Shown here piece after piece: positions 35,078-43,649 of a DNA stretch of 64,000 nucleotides. Within the stretch, counting starts at the first letter, position 1, and the number at the start of each line of letters is the position of its first letter. The DNA is from Terasakiella pusilla DSM 6293. GTDB lineage: Bacteria; Pseudomonadota; Alphaproteobacteria; Rhodospirillales; Terasakiellaceae. Where the stretch lies: the NCBI RefSeq assembly GCF_000688235.1, contig NZ_JHYO01000007.1, positions 89,062 through 153,061 of the forward strand, in the 5' to 3' direction. A program made the position numbers and the translations under genes. The notes below the pieces were generated by a model, which was not told where the DNA came from, ran no database searches, and saw nothing but the letters and a program-made list of their open reading frames with translations.

Positions 35078-35371
35078 AAAGATTCTTTCGGCCGCGCATT
35101 ACATCCCCTTTTCAAGACAGGGATGAGCTCCGGCATTTTTTTAACACCTCGGAGCGCAGCAGAGGCATTCAATAAGCTATTTTCAATTTCGAGATTTTGT
35201 CACGCTGATGGACAGCGGAATTGCGCGATCGCGACTGAATAATGAATATACACTTTGCGCTCAAATGTGAGATTTGTCAATCACGCGATTAATCTTCTGA
35301 TAGAAAAACTGCGTTAAACAGGACAATCGTTAGGTTTTTTCTTCAAATCATTCAGCCTAAAACTGAAAAGA

Positions 35372-35695
35372 TCACCTAAAAACCTCGTCAGATTTCGTTT
35401 CTCGGAAGAAAAAGAATAGGGGTAACCCCGCAGATACACCAATCAAACATGTTGCTAATGCCACCAATACTTTGCTGCGCCATTGCAAGCTTTTCGCAAA
35501 GCAAAGGGCGAGTAAAACAACAACGCCTGAAATCAATACATCAAAACTAAAAAACGCACTGATTCGATTTGCAAACATAGCTTGGACAAACTCCAAGGGG
35601 GCGAAACCATTCTCAATTAACCAAGGAATAAACGCGCTCATTGGCACAACTGTGCCAAGAACGGCCATCAATAGATAAATTTGACGAATACTCAT
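35372..35695 (-). CDS. DUF2834 membrane protein
   Basis: A 107-residue membrane protein with three hydrophobic segments, recognised as DUF2834-like by PWLIENGFAPLEFVQAMFANRISAFFSFDVLISGVVV. Function is unknown. The start is ATG 35695, which follows GGAG; a longer frame to 35776 would run through the operator upstream. It is divergent from a TetR regulator across a 32-bp palindrome and is probably its target. Confidence 0.85.
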   Translation of the reverse strand: MSIRQIYLLMAVLGTVVPMSAFIPWLIENGFAPLEFVQAMFANRISAFFSFDVLISGVVVLLALCFAKSLQWRSKVLVALATCLIGVSAGLPLFFFFRETKSDEVFR

Positions 35696-35712
35696 TTTGA
35701 AAACTCCATAAA

Positions 35713-35744
35713 TGTAACACACGTTACACGTAACATGTGTTACA
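35713..35744. promoter_or_regulatory. 32-bp palindromic operator between DUF2834 gene and tetR
   Basis: Outer arms TGTAACAC and GTGTTACA are exact reverse complements, and inner GTTAC/GTAAC add a second nested pair. The site sits between divergent genes, 18 bp from one start and 48 bp from the other, as expected for TetR autoregulation. Confidence 0.8.
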
Positions 35745-35791
35745 CACCTAAACAAGATTTCCTTGGTAGATCGCATTCAGAAAGGTAGACC

Positions 35792-36337
35792 GTGAATAAA
35801 AAACAGATTTTGCTTGATAAAACGGTTCAATGGTTGATTGAAAATTCTGCTGATGAATTTTCCCTAAGACGGGTTGCGAGCGACATTAATACGTCTGCCC
35901 GAATGCTTGTCTACCACTTCGGGACCCGTGATAAGCTTTTGGTGGAAGCCCTAAGTGAAATCGCAGATCAATGGATGACCGGCTTCAAGCTCAATGAAAC
36001 CACATCAACAGAACAACAGATTAGAGAGATATGGCATCATACCTTATCAACCAAAAAGGCATTAAATCTGCACCGTCTGAGTTTTCAAATGTGGGCAACA
36101 GGTCTCGCAACCAGAAGTGCTATCTACCAACCCTTTTTAAAAAGAGTTGCAAACGATTGGATAGATACAATGACGGAAAGCTTTATCCGTGACGGACTTG
36201 CCCCCTTTAAAGCAAAAGTTCATGCAACACTGATCGTTTCAGGAATTGAGGGACTTCTTCTTCAGTCTATGACGGACCCAAATCTTCCCGTTCACGAAGC
36301 CTTTGAGGAACTCATTGCAAAAGTTAGTCAAACGTAA
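35792..36337 (+). CDS. TetR/AcrR-family transcriptional regulator
   Basis: A 181-residue TetR-type repressor. The helix-turn-helix reads FSLRRVASDINTSARMLVYHFGTRDKLLVEAL; the C-terminal ligand domain is variable and helical. GTG start at 35792, preceded by AGAAAGG. Its neighbour across the operator is a DUF2834 protein, probably controlled together with this gene. The inducer is unknown. Confidence 0.9.
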   Translation: MNKKQILLDKTVQWLIENSADEFSLRRVASDINTSARMLVYHFGTRDKLLVEALSEIADQWMTGFKLNETTSTEQQIREIWHHTLSTKKALNLHRLSFQMWATGLATRSAIYQPFLKRVANDWIDTMTESFIRDGLAPFKAKVHATLIVSGIEGLLLQSMTDPNLPVHEAFEELIAKVSQT

Positions 36338-36443
36338 GCGTCCCCATGCGACATAGAATAAATAAGGCTCGGGCCTAGATTTTAGGGTTCAATTATCATA
36401 CAGTCCGTGAAAATTAGAATTTGAACTTTGGGAAAACAAGAAT

Positions 36444-37523
36444 ATGTCAAAAAAGATCGGTGTGATGGTTTGTGGTCATGGCTCACGCAGTCAGGATGCC
36501 GTTGATCAATTTTCAGATTTTGTTGCAAAATTACCCGATTATCTGCCAGATTGGCCTTTAGAGTATGGCTATTTGGAATTTGCAAATCCGGTTATTCGTG
36601 ATGGACTGGACCGCCTGCGCGAACAGGGCTGTGATCATATTCTTGCTGTCCCCGGCATGCTCTTTGCCGCCATGCATGCGAAAAATGACATTCCCTCCGT
36701 CCTGAATGCCTATGCACAGAAGCATGGAATCACCATTGAATACGGGCGCGACCTAGGGGTCGATACAGATATGATTGCCGCCTCAACCGCCCGCATTGAA
36801 GAAGCCATCAAACGCGCTGACGAAAAAGGCCCCAAAGTCTCACGCGAAGACACTTGCCTTGTTGTCATCGGGCGTGGGTCAAGTGATCCTGATGCCAACG
36901 GAAATGTGGCGAAGATCACTCGCATGGTGAAGGATCAGACTGGTCTTGGCTGGTCCGAAACAGGCTATTCCGGCGTGACCTTTCCGCTGGTTCAACCGTG
37001 TCTGGAACAGGTGGTCAAACTGGGCTACAAACGTATTATTGTCTTCCCGTACTTCTTATTTTCCGGCGTGCTGATTGATCGTATTTATGGGTTTACCGAT
37101 CTCGTTGCTGCTGATAATCCAGACATTCAGTTTGTCAAAGCCGACTATCTGAATGATCACCCACTGGTCCTTACAACCATGGCAAAACGTGTAACCGGCA
37201 TCCTGGAAGGCGATAACGCCATGGACTGTAACATGTGCAAATATCGTGAAAAAATTCTTGGGTTTGAAGCTGAAATCGGTATGCCGCAAGAAAGCCATCA
37301 CCATCACGTGGAAGGGCAGGGCGCCCAAGCCCCCGGTGCCACAGTTGCAGACTGTAAACTCTGTGACACCTTCTGCACAGGCGTTTGTCGTTTAGATATG
37401 GATCATCACCATCACCACGATGAAGGGGACGACCACGACCATCACCACCATCATCATCACCCCATCTATCCGCACGCAGACCATCCCTTAGGGCCGGAAA
37501 GCGCGCGGAAACTGATGAAATAA
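36444..37523 (+). CDS. cbiX: Sirohydrochlorin cobaltochelatase CbiX with Cys/His-rich tail
   Basis: Inserts Co2+ into sirohydrochlorin at the start of anaerobic-type cobalamin synthesis. Two CbiX repeats are seen: VMVCGHGSRSQDAVDQF (His12) and VVIGRGSSDPDANGN, with HAKNDIP and FPYFLFSGVLIDRI. The tail adds MDCNMC (Met260-Cys265), a second cysteine set CKLCDTFCTGVC (304-315) and two histidine runs. In Bacillus megaterium CbiX a MxCxxC motif binds a 4Fe-4S cluster and a His-rich end may hold metal; the same is inferred here. No other cob/cbi gene is adjacent. Confidence 0.93.
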   Translation: MSKKIGVMVCGHGSRSQDAVDQFSDFVAKLPDYLPDWPLEYGYLEFANPVIRDGLDRLREQGCDHILAVPGMLFAAMHAKNDIPSVLNAYAQKHGITIEYGRDLGVDTDMIAASTARIEEAIKRADEKGPKVSREDTCLVVIGRGSSDPDANGNVAKITRMVKDQTGLGWSETGYSGVTFPLVQPCLEQVVKLGYKRIIVFPYFLFSGVLIDRIYGFTDLVAADNPDIQFVKADYLNDHPLVLTTMAKRVTGILEGDNAMDCNMCKYREKILGFEAEIGMPQESHHHHVEGQGAQAPGATVADCKLCDTFCTGVCRLDMDHHHHHDEGDDHDHHHHHHHPIYPHADHPLGPESARKLMK

Positions 37524-37533
37524 GACCGCGACG

Positions 37534-39000
37534 TCACGTCCCACAGAAGGTTTTATAAACCCGATCACTGGGGGCAGGCGGCAAGGTCAGGTCCAAATAC
37601 ATTTCTTTTTCTTGGTAGGGGGAAGCCAGTGCATCCAGCAATCTATGAAGCTTGCTGAGATCAGCTTCCTCTTCCGCCAGTTCCAGTGCTTCCTCGACTT
37701 GATGGTTTCTTGGAATGATCCATGGGTTGTGGCTATCCATCAAGGTCTTTGAAGCCTCAGGGGAAGGCTGGTTCAGGGCTTGGCGTGCCTGCCAAATTTC
37801 CAGCCACGCAACAAAATCTTCAGTGCTATACCCTTCTTCCTTCCCAAAATGCAGGGTCGAAAGGGCGCGAAACGTGTTGGTATAGTCCATCTTTTGCTTT
37901 GTCATCACAGACAACAAACCGTCGACAAGATCACGATCCTGATCCTCTTCCCCAAACAGACCGAATTTTTTGCACATCATGTCCAGCCAAGCTTTCTGGA
38001 ACAGGTCATCAAAGCCATAGATGATCTGTTCTGCTTTTTTGACCGCAACTTTTGAATCTGTATCCAGCAAAGGTAACATGGCTTCTGCAAGGCGGGCGAG
38101 GTTCCAGTTTGCAAGCGGGGCTTGATTGGCAAACGCGTAACGACCGTTGACATCGATGGAGCTAAAGACCGTTTGCGGATCATACGCATCCATAAAGGCA
38201 CATGGGCCATAATCGATGGTTTCCCCGGATATCGCCATATTATCCGTGTTCATTACCCCATGAATAAAGCCAACCCGCATCCAATCAACAATCAAATCAA
38301 TTTGACGCTGCATCACTGCTGTCAGGAAGTCAAAATAAGGTGTCTCGGATTGCTGTACCTCTGGGTAATGGCGCGCAATGGCAAAGTCCGCTAGTTTTTT
38401 TAGAGTGTCAGTGTCACCTTGGGCCGCGGCATACTGGAACGTCCCCACACGCACATGGCTTGCAGCAACCCGCGTCAGGATCGCACCGGGCAAAACGGTT
38501 TTGCGATAGACCGGCTCGCCTGTCGCAACCACAGCCAGACTGCGTGTGGTGGGAATACCAAGACCATACATGGCTTCGCTGATGATATATTCGCGCAGCA
38601 TCGGCCCCATGGCGCCTTTGCCATCGCCACCACGGCTAAACGGCGTGCGCCCGGATCCTTTTAACTGGATATCGACCTTGCGCCCATCCGGCAGGACATG
38701 TTCGCCGATCAAATGCGCCCGACCATCACCCAGCATCGTGAAATTGCCAAACTGATGCCCCGCATAAGCCTGCGAAATTGGCGTTGCGCCTGTCGGCACC
38801 ACATTGCCGCAGAAGACCTGTGCCAAATCCGTGTCATTGATTTGATCAAAACTGAGCGATAATTCCTCAGCCAGAGACACATTCTTGATCACCAGAAAAG
38901 GGGACTCGATGGGGGCCGGCTGTGCTTTGGCATAGCAATGTTCCGGAAGGCTCAGATAACTATTTTCAATATTCAAACCCAAAGTGTCGCAGCTACTCAT
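37534..39000 (-). CDS. selO: Protein adenylyltransferase SelO (YdiU)
   Basis: A pseudokinase that transfers AMP from ATP to Ser/Thr/Tyr of proteins and is linked to redox stress. The 488 residues show QAYAGHQFGNFTMLGDGRAHLIGE, the ATP-binding LKGSGRTPFSRGGDGKGAMGPMLREYIISEAM and the active-site NTDNMAISGETIDYGPCAFMD. The C-terminus ends FCGT, with no selenocysteine, as in most bacteria. It converges on cbiX with a 10-bp gap. Confidence 0.94.
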   Translation of the reverse strand: MSSCDTLGLNIENSYLSLPEHCYAKAQPAPIESPFLVIKNVSLAEELSLSFDQINDTDLAQVFCGNVVPTGATPISQAYAGHQFGNFTMLGDGRAHLIGEHVLPDGRKVDIQLKGSGRTPFSRGGDGKGAMGPMLREYIISEAMYGLGIPTTRSLAVVATGEPVYRKTVLPGAILTRVAASHVRVGTFQYAAAQGDTDTLKKLADFAIARHYPEVQQSETPYFDFLTAVMQRQIDLIVDWMRVGFIHGVMNTDNMAISGETIDYGPCAFMDAYDPQTVFSSIDVNGRYAFANQAPLANWNLARLAEAMLPLLDTDSKVAVKKAEQIIYGFDDLFQKAWLDMMCKKFGLFGEEDQDRDLVDGLLSVMTKQKMDYTNTFRALSTLHFGKEEGYSTEDFVAWLEIWQARQALNQPSPEASKTLMDSHNPWIIPRNHQVEEALELAEEEADLSKLHRLLDALASPYQEKEMYLDLTLPPAPSDRVYKTFCGT

Positions 39001-39173
39001 AATCCCATTGCCTAACAGTTACATTGTTGCTCACTCCCTCTGAGAAGAGGGAGCCAAAACTTAAATGAAATATAGAGGATAATTTAAAAATGAGAAGTAT
39101 TCTAAGTTACAATATGCCCACAAATTATAAAGGGATTAGAGGCCAAGGACATAAAGCCCTATCAAAAAATAAA

Positions 39174-39185
39174 TCAATCGATTGA
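39174..39185. promoter_or_regulatory. Perfect palindrome upstream of the CecR-type regulator
   Basis: TCAATCGATTGA is its own reverse complement and lies 53 bp before the regulator's ATG. It is a candidate operator for autoregulation; its assignment is inferred from position only. Confidence 0.4.
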
Positions 39186-39238
39186 CTTAAATCTGCTTTT
39201 GAAGGCATCCTTGTTGAATTCCTAAACGTGAGGACTCT

Positions 39239-39904
39239 ATGTCTGACAAAAAATCAAAAGAAACTGCCCAACGTCTTTTAGAGGCTGCAATGTCCGTGTT
39301 CGCAGAGCATGGCTTTAATGGGGCATCAACCCGGATGCTCGTCAACAAAGCCGGTGTAAACATCTCCGCAATTCCTTATTACTTCGGCAGTAAGGACGGG
39401 CTCTATGAGGCGGTGATCGAACATATCATTTCTACAGTTAAGTCCAAACAAGGGCCAAAAGCACACCAGATCCAACAAGCGCTCAACAAGCCGGATTTAA
39501 CGCAGGCAGAAGCTCATGAGCTGTTACACGACTTTGTTGCCAGTTTTATTGATATCCTTTTGAGCCAGCAGATGTCGCCCAGCATGGTCGAAATTTTCAT
39601 TCGGGAACAAATTCATCCGTCCTGCGTCTTTGAGCGTTTTTACATTGAGATGTTAAAACCGACGCACGAAACCTTAACCCGACTTACGGCTTTTTTAATC
39701 GGGAAGGATGCCGAGTCAATAGATGCCATTTTATGCACCCAGACTATCCTCGGTCAGTTCACCATTTTTAAAACCCACCAAGAACTCCTGCTGCGCCGGA
39801 CAGGGTGGAAACACTATGGGGCATCAGAGCTGAACACCATTAAACGTATGGTCCTACACAATATCGACTCTGTCATTGACGCAAATAAGAAAGAGAAGTC
39901 ATGA
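39239..39904 (+). CDS. TetR-family regulator with CecR-type C-terminal domain
   Basis: A 221-residue TetR repressor whose C-terminal domain resembles CecR/YbiH (DUF1956): SQQMSPSMVEIFIREQIHPSCVFERFY is typical. The N-terminal helix-turn-helix reads FNGASTRMLVNKAGVNISAIPYYFGSKDGLYEAVI. It heads a cluster with a HlyD-type adaptor and ABC exporter genes, the same logic as E. coli cecR-ybhGFSR. ATG 39239 follows GTGAGG. The next gene overlaps by 4 bp. Confidence 0.9.
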   Translation: MSDKKSKETAQRLLEAAMSVFAEHGFNGASTRMLVNKAGVNISAIPYYFGSKDGLYEAVIEHIISTVKSKQGPKAHQIQQALNKPDLTQAEAHELLHDFVASFIDILLSQQMSPSMVEIFIREQIHPSCVFERFYIEMLKPTHETLTRLTAFLIGKDAESIDAILCTQTILGQFTIFKTHQELLLRRTGWKHYGASELNTIKRMVLHNIDSVIDANKKEKS

Positions 39905-40851
39905 AAAAAAGCTTACTCGTTTTTCTGTGTGGCCTAACCCTCGCATCCTGCACACCGGAAAAAGCAACCATCCCCGGTTATGTCGATGGCGACACACTTT
40001 CCCTTGCCCCAACCAGCAGCGGTGTCCTTGCCAGCCTTACCGTGAGGGAAGGGCAGATCATCTCTGGCGGCACGCCCCTCTTTTCCCTAGACCTCGCAGA
40101 CCTGCAAGCAAAGGCTGATAGCGCAGCCGCCGCCACACGCCGAGCCGAAGCTGAGTTGAAAGACCTGTTGAAAGGGGAGCGACCGGAAGAATTAGAAGTC
40201 CTTTTTAAACAGGCAGCGCAAGCAAAAGCCAATCTGGAAAATGCCCAGAAAGAATATGACCGCATTATGCCGCTCAGTAAAACCGGCGCGGTCAGCTTAT
40301 CACGGCGCGATGAGGTCATCACCAACCTAGACAGCGCCAAGGCCCGTGCGGAAGAAGTCAACGCCCAGATCGTCGCCGCCAACCTTGGCGCACGCAGTGA
40401 CAAGGTTGAGGCTGCCCGCGCCAACATCGAAATTGAAAAGGCACAGCACAAACAAATTGTCCAAAAGCTGAAAGAAGCCGCCCCCACGTCCCCCAAGAAA
40501 TCCCTAGTTCTAGACACCTTCTTTCAACCCGGTGAATATGTTGGGGCAGGGCAAACGGTGGTGAAACTTCTTCCGCCAGAAAACATCAAAATCAAATTTT
40601 TTATCCCTGTTGATCAAGTCACCACCATAAAAATGGGACAAACAGTCCTCGTATCCTGTGATGGCTGTCCAACTTCGTATCCCGCACGTATCACCCACAT
40701 TGCATCTGAAAGTGAATATACACCCCCCGTCATTTTTAGCGTTGAATCCCGTGACAAACTGGTCTTTATGATTGAATCTCAGCCAACAGCATACCATGAA
40801 GCCCTTCGCCTTGGATTGCCGATCTCAGTATCGTTGGAGGCAGGGTCGTGA
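39901..40851 (+). CDS. HlyD-family periplasmic adaptor lipoprotein
   Basis: A membrane-fusion protein linking an inner-membrane ABC exporter to an outer-membrane channel. The lipobox LTLASC (Cys17) indicates a lipid anchor. The biotinyl-lipoyl half-motif GVLASLTVREGQIISGGTPLFSL is followed by a long coiled coil (residues about 70-185), the second half QPGEYVGAGQTVVKLL and a beta-barrel domain. It starts inside the regulator's stop (ATGA) and ends inside the ATPase start. Confidence 0.92.
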   Translation: MKKSLLVFLCGLTLASCTPEKATIPGYVDGDTLSLAPTSSGVLASLTVREGQIISGGTPLFSLDLADLQAKADSAAAATRRAEAELKDLLKGERPEELEVLFKQAAQAKANLENAQKEYDRIMPLSKTGAVSLSRRDEVITNLDSAKARAEEVNAQIVAANLGARSDKVEAARANIEIEKAQHKQIVQKLKEAAPTSPKKSLVLDTFFQPGEYVGAGQTVVKLLPPENIKIKFFIPVDQVTTIKMGQTVLVSCDGCPTSYPARITHIASESEYTPPVIFSVESRDKLVFMIESQPTAYHEALRLGLPISVSLEAGS

Positions 40852-41795
40852 CCATACAAGCCTATGCCATTGACGTCAAAAACCTGACCAAACGATTTGG
40901 TGACAAGCTGGTCGTGGACCATTTTGATGTCAAAGTCCCCAAAGGAAAAATCTATGGCTTTTTGGGACCGAATGGATCGGGCAAGACAACTACCTTGCGC
41001 ATGATTTGCGGGCTCTTGACCCCGGATGAAGGCGAAGGCACCGCCCTTGGCCTTGATATCCGCACAGAAGCCTTAGAGATCAAAAAACGCATTGGCTATA
41101 TGACCCAAAAATTCAGCTTCTGGGAAGACCTCACCATCCGTGAAAATCTGGAATTTGTCGCCACCGTCTATGGGCTGGATCACAAAAAGCAGCGTGTCGA
41201 TGAGGCTTTGACCAAGCTTAATCTCGCCACCCGCCAAAAACAACTCGCAGGCTCCTTATCCGGTGGCTGGAAACAGCGGCTTGCGCTCGCTGCCTGCATC
41301 CTCCATGACCCGCAGCTTCTATTGCTCGATGAACCCACCGCTGGGGTTGACCCAAAAGCACGGCGGGAATTTTGGGATGAAATCCACAAGCTCGCCGCCA
41401 ATGGCCTAACCGTGTTGGTCAGTACTCACTATATGGACGAGGCCGAACGTTGCCATGCCATTATCTATATGTCCTATGGCAAATTGGTAACCCAAGGCAG
41501 TGTTCAGGACGTCATCCAAGGGGCAGGGCTGTACACATGGGTTGTTCAAGGCGAAAACCTCATGTCCCTTGCCGCCACATTGGAAAAACTGGATGCTGTC
41601 AAAACCGTGGCACCCTTCGGCGATAGCTTGCACGTCAGTGGGACAGATGCTGACAGTTTAAAGGCCGCCTTGACCCCATACTTCGACAATCCGGCCTATG
41701 ACTGGCATCAAGAAAGCCCGTCATTTGAAGATGTCTTTATCCGCTATATGGCAGATGCCGAAGATAACTTTCTTGCGAAGAAGGAGGCAGGCTAA
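40848..41795 (+). CDS. ABC exporter ATP-binding protein
   Basis: A 315-residue ATPase of the ABC-2 type exporter group. It has Walker A GPNGSGKTT, Q-loop YMTQKFSFWEDLTIRENL, signature LSGGWKQRLALAACILHD, Walker B LLLDEPTAGVDPKARREFW and H-loop VSTHYMDEAERC. E. coli YbhF has two such domains in tandem; here there is one. GTG start at 40848, overlapping the adaptor by 4 bp; the permease overlaps by 1 bp. Confidence 0.93.
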   Translation: MTIQAYAIDVKNLTKRFGDKLVVDHFDVKVPKGKIYGFLGPNGSGKTTTLRMICGLLTPDEGEGTALGLDIRTEALEIKKRIGYMTQKFSFWEDLTIRENLEFVATVYGLDHKKQRVDEALTKLNLATRQKQLAGSLSGGWKQRLALAACILHDPQLLLLDEPTAGVDPKARREFWDEIHKLAANGLTVLVSTHYMDEAERCHAIIYMSYGKLVTQGSVQDVIQGAGLYTWVVQGENLMSLAATLEKLDAVKTVAPFGDSLHVSGTDADSLKAALTPYFDNPAYDWHQESPSFEDVFIRYMADAEDNFLAKKEAG

Positions 41796-42925
41796 TGTTC
41801 TTTTCTTTTCGTCGGTCTGCTGCCGTACTGGTTAAAGAATTTATCCAACTGCGCCGAGATACCGTCACCTTGCGTATGATCATCATGATCCCCGTCATTC
41901 AGCTGTTGCTTTTTGGCTACGCACTCAACACAGACCCCAAACATCTGCCAACGGCCGTTTTATCTTATGACAATAGTCCAACGGCACATACCGTCATCGC
42001 AGGCCTTAAAAACACCGAATACTTCTCGATTGAGCAAGACATACATTCAGAGCAGCAAGGGCAAGACTTGCTTCGACGCGGCGAGGTTTTGTTTGTTGTG
42101 ACAATCCCGGCGGGTTTTGAGCGCGATATGATCCGCGGTCAGTCACCAGATCTTTTAATCGAAGCCGATGGCAGCGATCCGGTCGCGGCCGCCGGTGCCC
42201 TTTCGGCCGCAAATGGCATGTTGCAACGGATCTTAAACCAAGAACTGACAGGCCCGCTCGCCAAGCTTCAGCAATCCCCCCCTGCCTTTAAAATCCTGAC
42301 CCATCGCCTCTATAACCCAGAAGGGTTCACCCGCTATAACATCGTCCCCGGCTTGGTGGCCATTATCCTAACCATGACAGGTATCATGATGACTGCCTTG
42401 GCAATGACACGGGAGCGAGAACGCGGCACCATGGAAAACCTGCTGGCCATGCCGATTTCGCCGTTAGAAGTCATGATGGGTAAAATCACGCCCTATGTGC
42501 TGATCGGCTTTTTTCAATCCGCCTTGATCATTATCGCCGCAAGCCTGCTGTTTGGTGTGCCTATAATCGGGTCGCTTTGGCTTTTTTTCGCAGCCCTCAG
42601 TATCTTCATCGTGTGTAACATGGCGCTGGGCTTTACGATCTCTGCTGCTGCGAAAAACCAGACCCAAGCCCTACAGCTGTCTATCATGATCCTGCTGCCC
42701 TCCATTTTGCTGTCCGGCTTTATGTTTCCCTTTTTAGGGATGCCTATTTGGGCGCAATATTTGGGCAACCTCATTCCGGCAACCCATTTCATCATCATTT
42801 CCAGAGGTATTTTGCTGAAAGGCAGCACCTTTATCGATATCTGGCCTCATCTGTGGCCTCTATTAGTCTTTATGGTCGCTATTACCTGTATTGCAATCTT
42901 GAGATACCGCAGAACACTCGACTAG
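41795..42925 (+). CDS. ABC-2 type exporter permease
   Basis: A 376-residue membrane component. The N-terminal helix region KEFIQLRRDTVTLRMIIMIPVIQLLLFGYALN is followed by a large periplasmic loop (residues about 50-175), then five hydrophobic segments with the motif TRERERGTMENLLAMPISPLEVMMGKI, diagnostic of the YbhS/YbhR/YhhJ group. Only one permease gene is present, so it may work as a homodimer. Cargo is unknown; CecR-type systems in E. coli affect sensitivity to some antibiotics. Confidence 0.93.
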   Translation: MFFSFRRSAAVLVKEFIQLRRDTVTLRMIIMIPVIQLLLFGYALNTDPKHLPTAVLSYDNSPTAHTVIAGLKNTEYFSIEQDIHSEQQGQDLLRRGEVLFVVTIPAGFERDMIRGQSPDLLIEADGSDPVAAAGALSAANGMLQRILNQELTGPLAKLQQSPPAFKILTHRLYNPEGFTRYNIVPGLVAIILTMTGIMMTALAMTRERERGTMENLLAMPISPLEVMMGKITPYVLIGFFQSALIIIAASLLFGVPIIGSLWLFFAALSIFIVCNMALGFTISAAAKNQTQALQLSIMILLPSILLSGFMFPFLGMPIWAQYLGNLIPATHFIIISRGILLKGSTFIDIWPHLWPLLVFMVAITCIAILRYRRTLD

Positions 42926-42943
42926 ATCCCCCGTATAAACAAC

Positions 42944-42970
42944 AAAACGGAGCCAACTGGCTCCGTTCTG
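42944..42970 (+). terminator. Hairpin terminator after the ABC exporter
   Basis: AACGGAGCCA and TGGCTCCGTT form a 10-bp stem with a very short loop, 20 bp after the permease stop. The T-run is weak. It also lies downstream of the convergent small membrane-protein gene and may serve both. Confidence 0.75.
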
Positions 42971-42993
42971 AATAACTCAAAAAATAATTTATT

Positions 42994-43164
42994 TTAACTC
43001 AACCCCACACCCAGCACCAAAACCACGAAAGCCAGTACAGAGAGGCAAAGATAACCGGTGCATTTTAACTGCCAATGATCCGGCTTTGTTTTAAACGTCC
43101 TTAAAAACAAACGCCCAAACAACAAAAAGGCAATTAGGCCGACAATTTCAGGCAGGTTTTCCAT
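42994..43164 (-). CDS. Small two-helix membrane peptide (56 residues)
   Basis: Read directly from the minus strand: ATG at 43164, TAA at 42994-42996. The 56-residue product opens MENLPEIVGLIAFLLFGRLF, has a charged middle (RTFKTKPDHWQLK) and a second hydrophobic segment CLSVLAFVVLVLGVGL. Its ATG overlaps the stop of the CBS-domain gene (TAATG), a strong sign of translational coupling. I do not recognise the family. Confidence 0.65.
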   Translation of the reverse strand: MENLPEIVGLIAFLLFGRLFLRTFKTKPDHWQLKCTGYLCLSVLAFVVLVLGVGLS

Positions 43165-43589
43165 TAGGCACTGCGTTGGGTATTCTTAAAGCGCTCAAAG
43201 AAAGGTTCTGTTGCGCGCAGGACACGACGACGCGTGATAATGCCGACAAGACGCCCATGATCCATGACAGGGTACAAACGGTGGGTCTTATCGCGGAAAA
43301 TTGCGGCCACATCAATCAAGGTCGCATCCACATCAACCGTATCCATTTTTGTGGTCATATATTGTTCCACTTTACCCGGCGGGCGTTCGTTATAGGATGC
43401 ATCCAGCACAACGCGCATACAGTCCGTTTCCGACAGGACACCAACCAACTTATCTTTTTTGTCCACCACGACAGCGGCAGGCACCTCCTTATGCGTCAGG
43501 ACCTTAACCGCATGATACATATCTTCCTCAGGGCTAAGCTTCACAAAGTCTGTAACCATAAAGTCTTGAACACGAACGGTATGTAACAT
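43164..43589 (-). CDS. CBS-domain pair protein
   Basis: A 141-residue protein made almost only of two CBS modules: RVQDFMVTDFVKLSPEEDMYHAVKVLTHKEVPAAVVVD and VEQYMTTKMDTVDVDATLIDVAAIFRDKTHRLYPV. Such pairs bind adenosyl ligands (AMP, ATP, SAM, NAD) and regulate partners. The partner is unknown; it is coupled to a small membrane peptide and lies downstream of a flippase gene on the same strand. Confidence 0.9.
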   Translation of the reverse strand: MLHTVRVQDFMVTDFVKLSPEEDMYHAVKVLTHKEVPAAVVVDKKDKLVGVLSETDCMRVVLDASYNERPPGKVEQYMTTKMDTVDVDATLIDVAAIFRDKTHRLYPVMDHGRLVGIITRRRVLRATEPFFERFKNTQRSA

Positions 43590-43649
43590 TTTACTCTCCC
43601 TTAAATCATTTTTAGTTTTTAGAGGTCAGGAGTACGCCCCAAGTCCCCC

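Noticed and set aside
36338..36443. A cobalamin riboswitch before cbiX
   Set aside because: The space is only about 105 bp and has no B12-box-like GCCACTG motif.
37395..37470. CAC/CAT-rich stretch as a CRISPR-like or microsatellite repeat
   Set aside because: It is in frame and encodes the polyhistidine tail of CbiX, known from other CbiX proteins. No CRISPR array was seen in the window.
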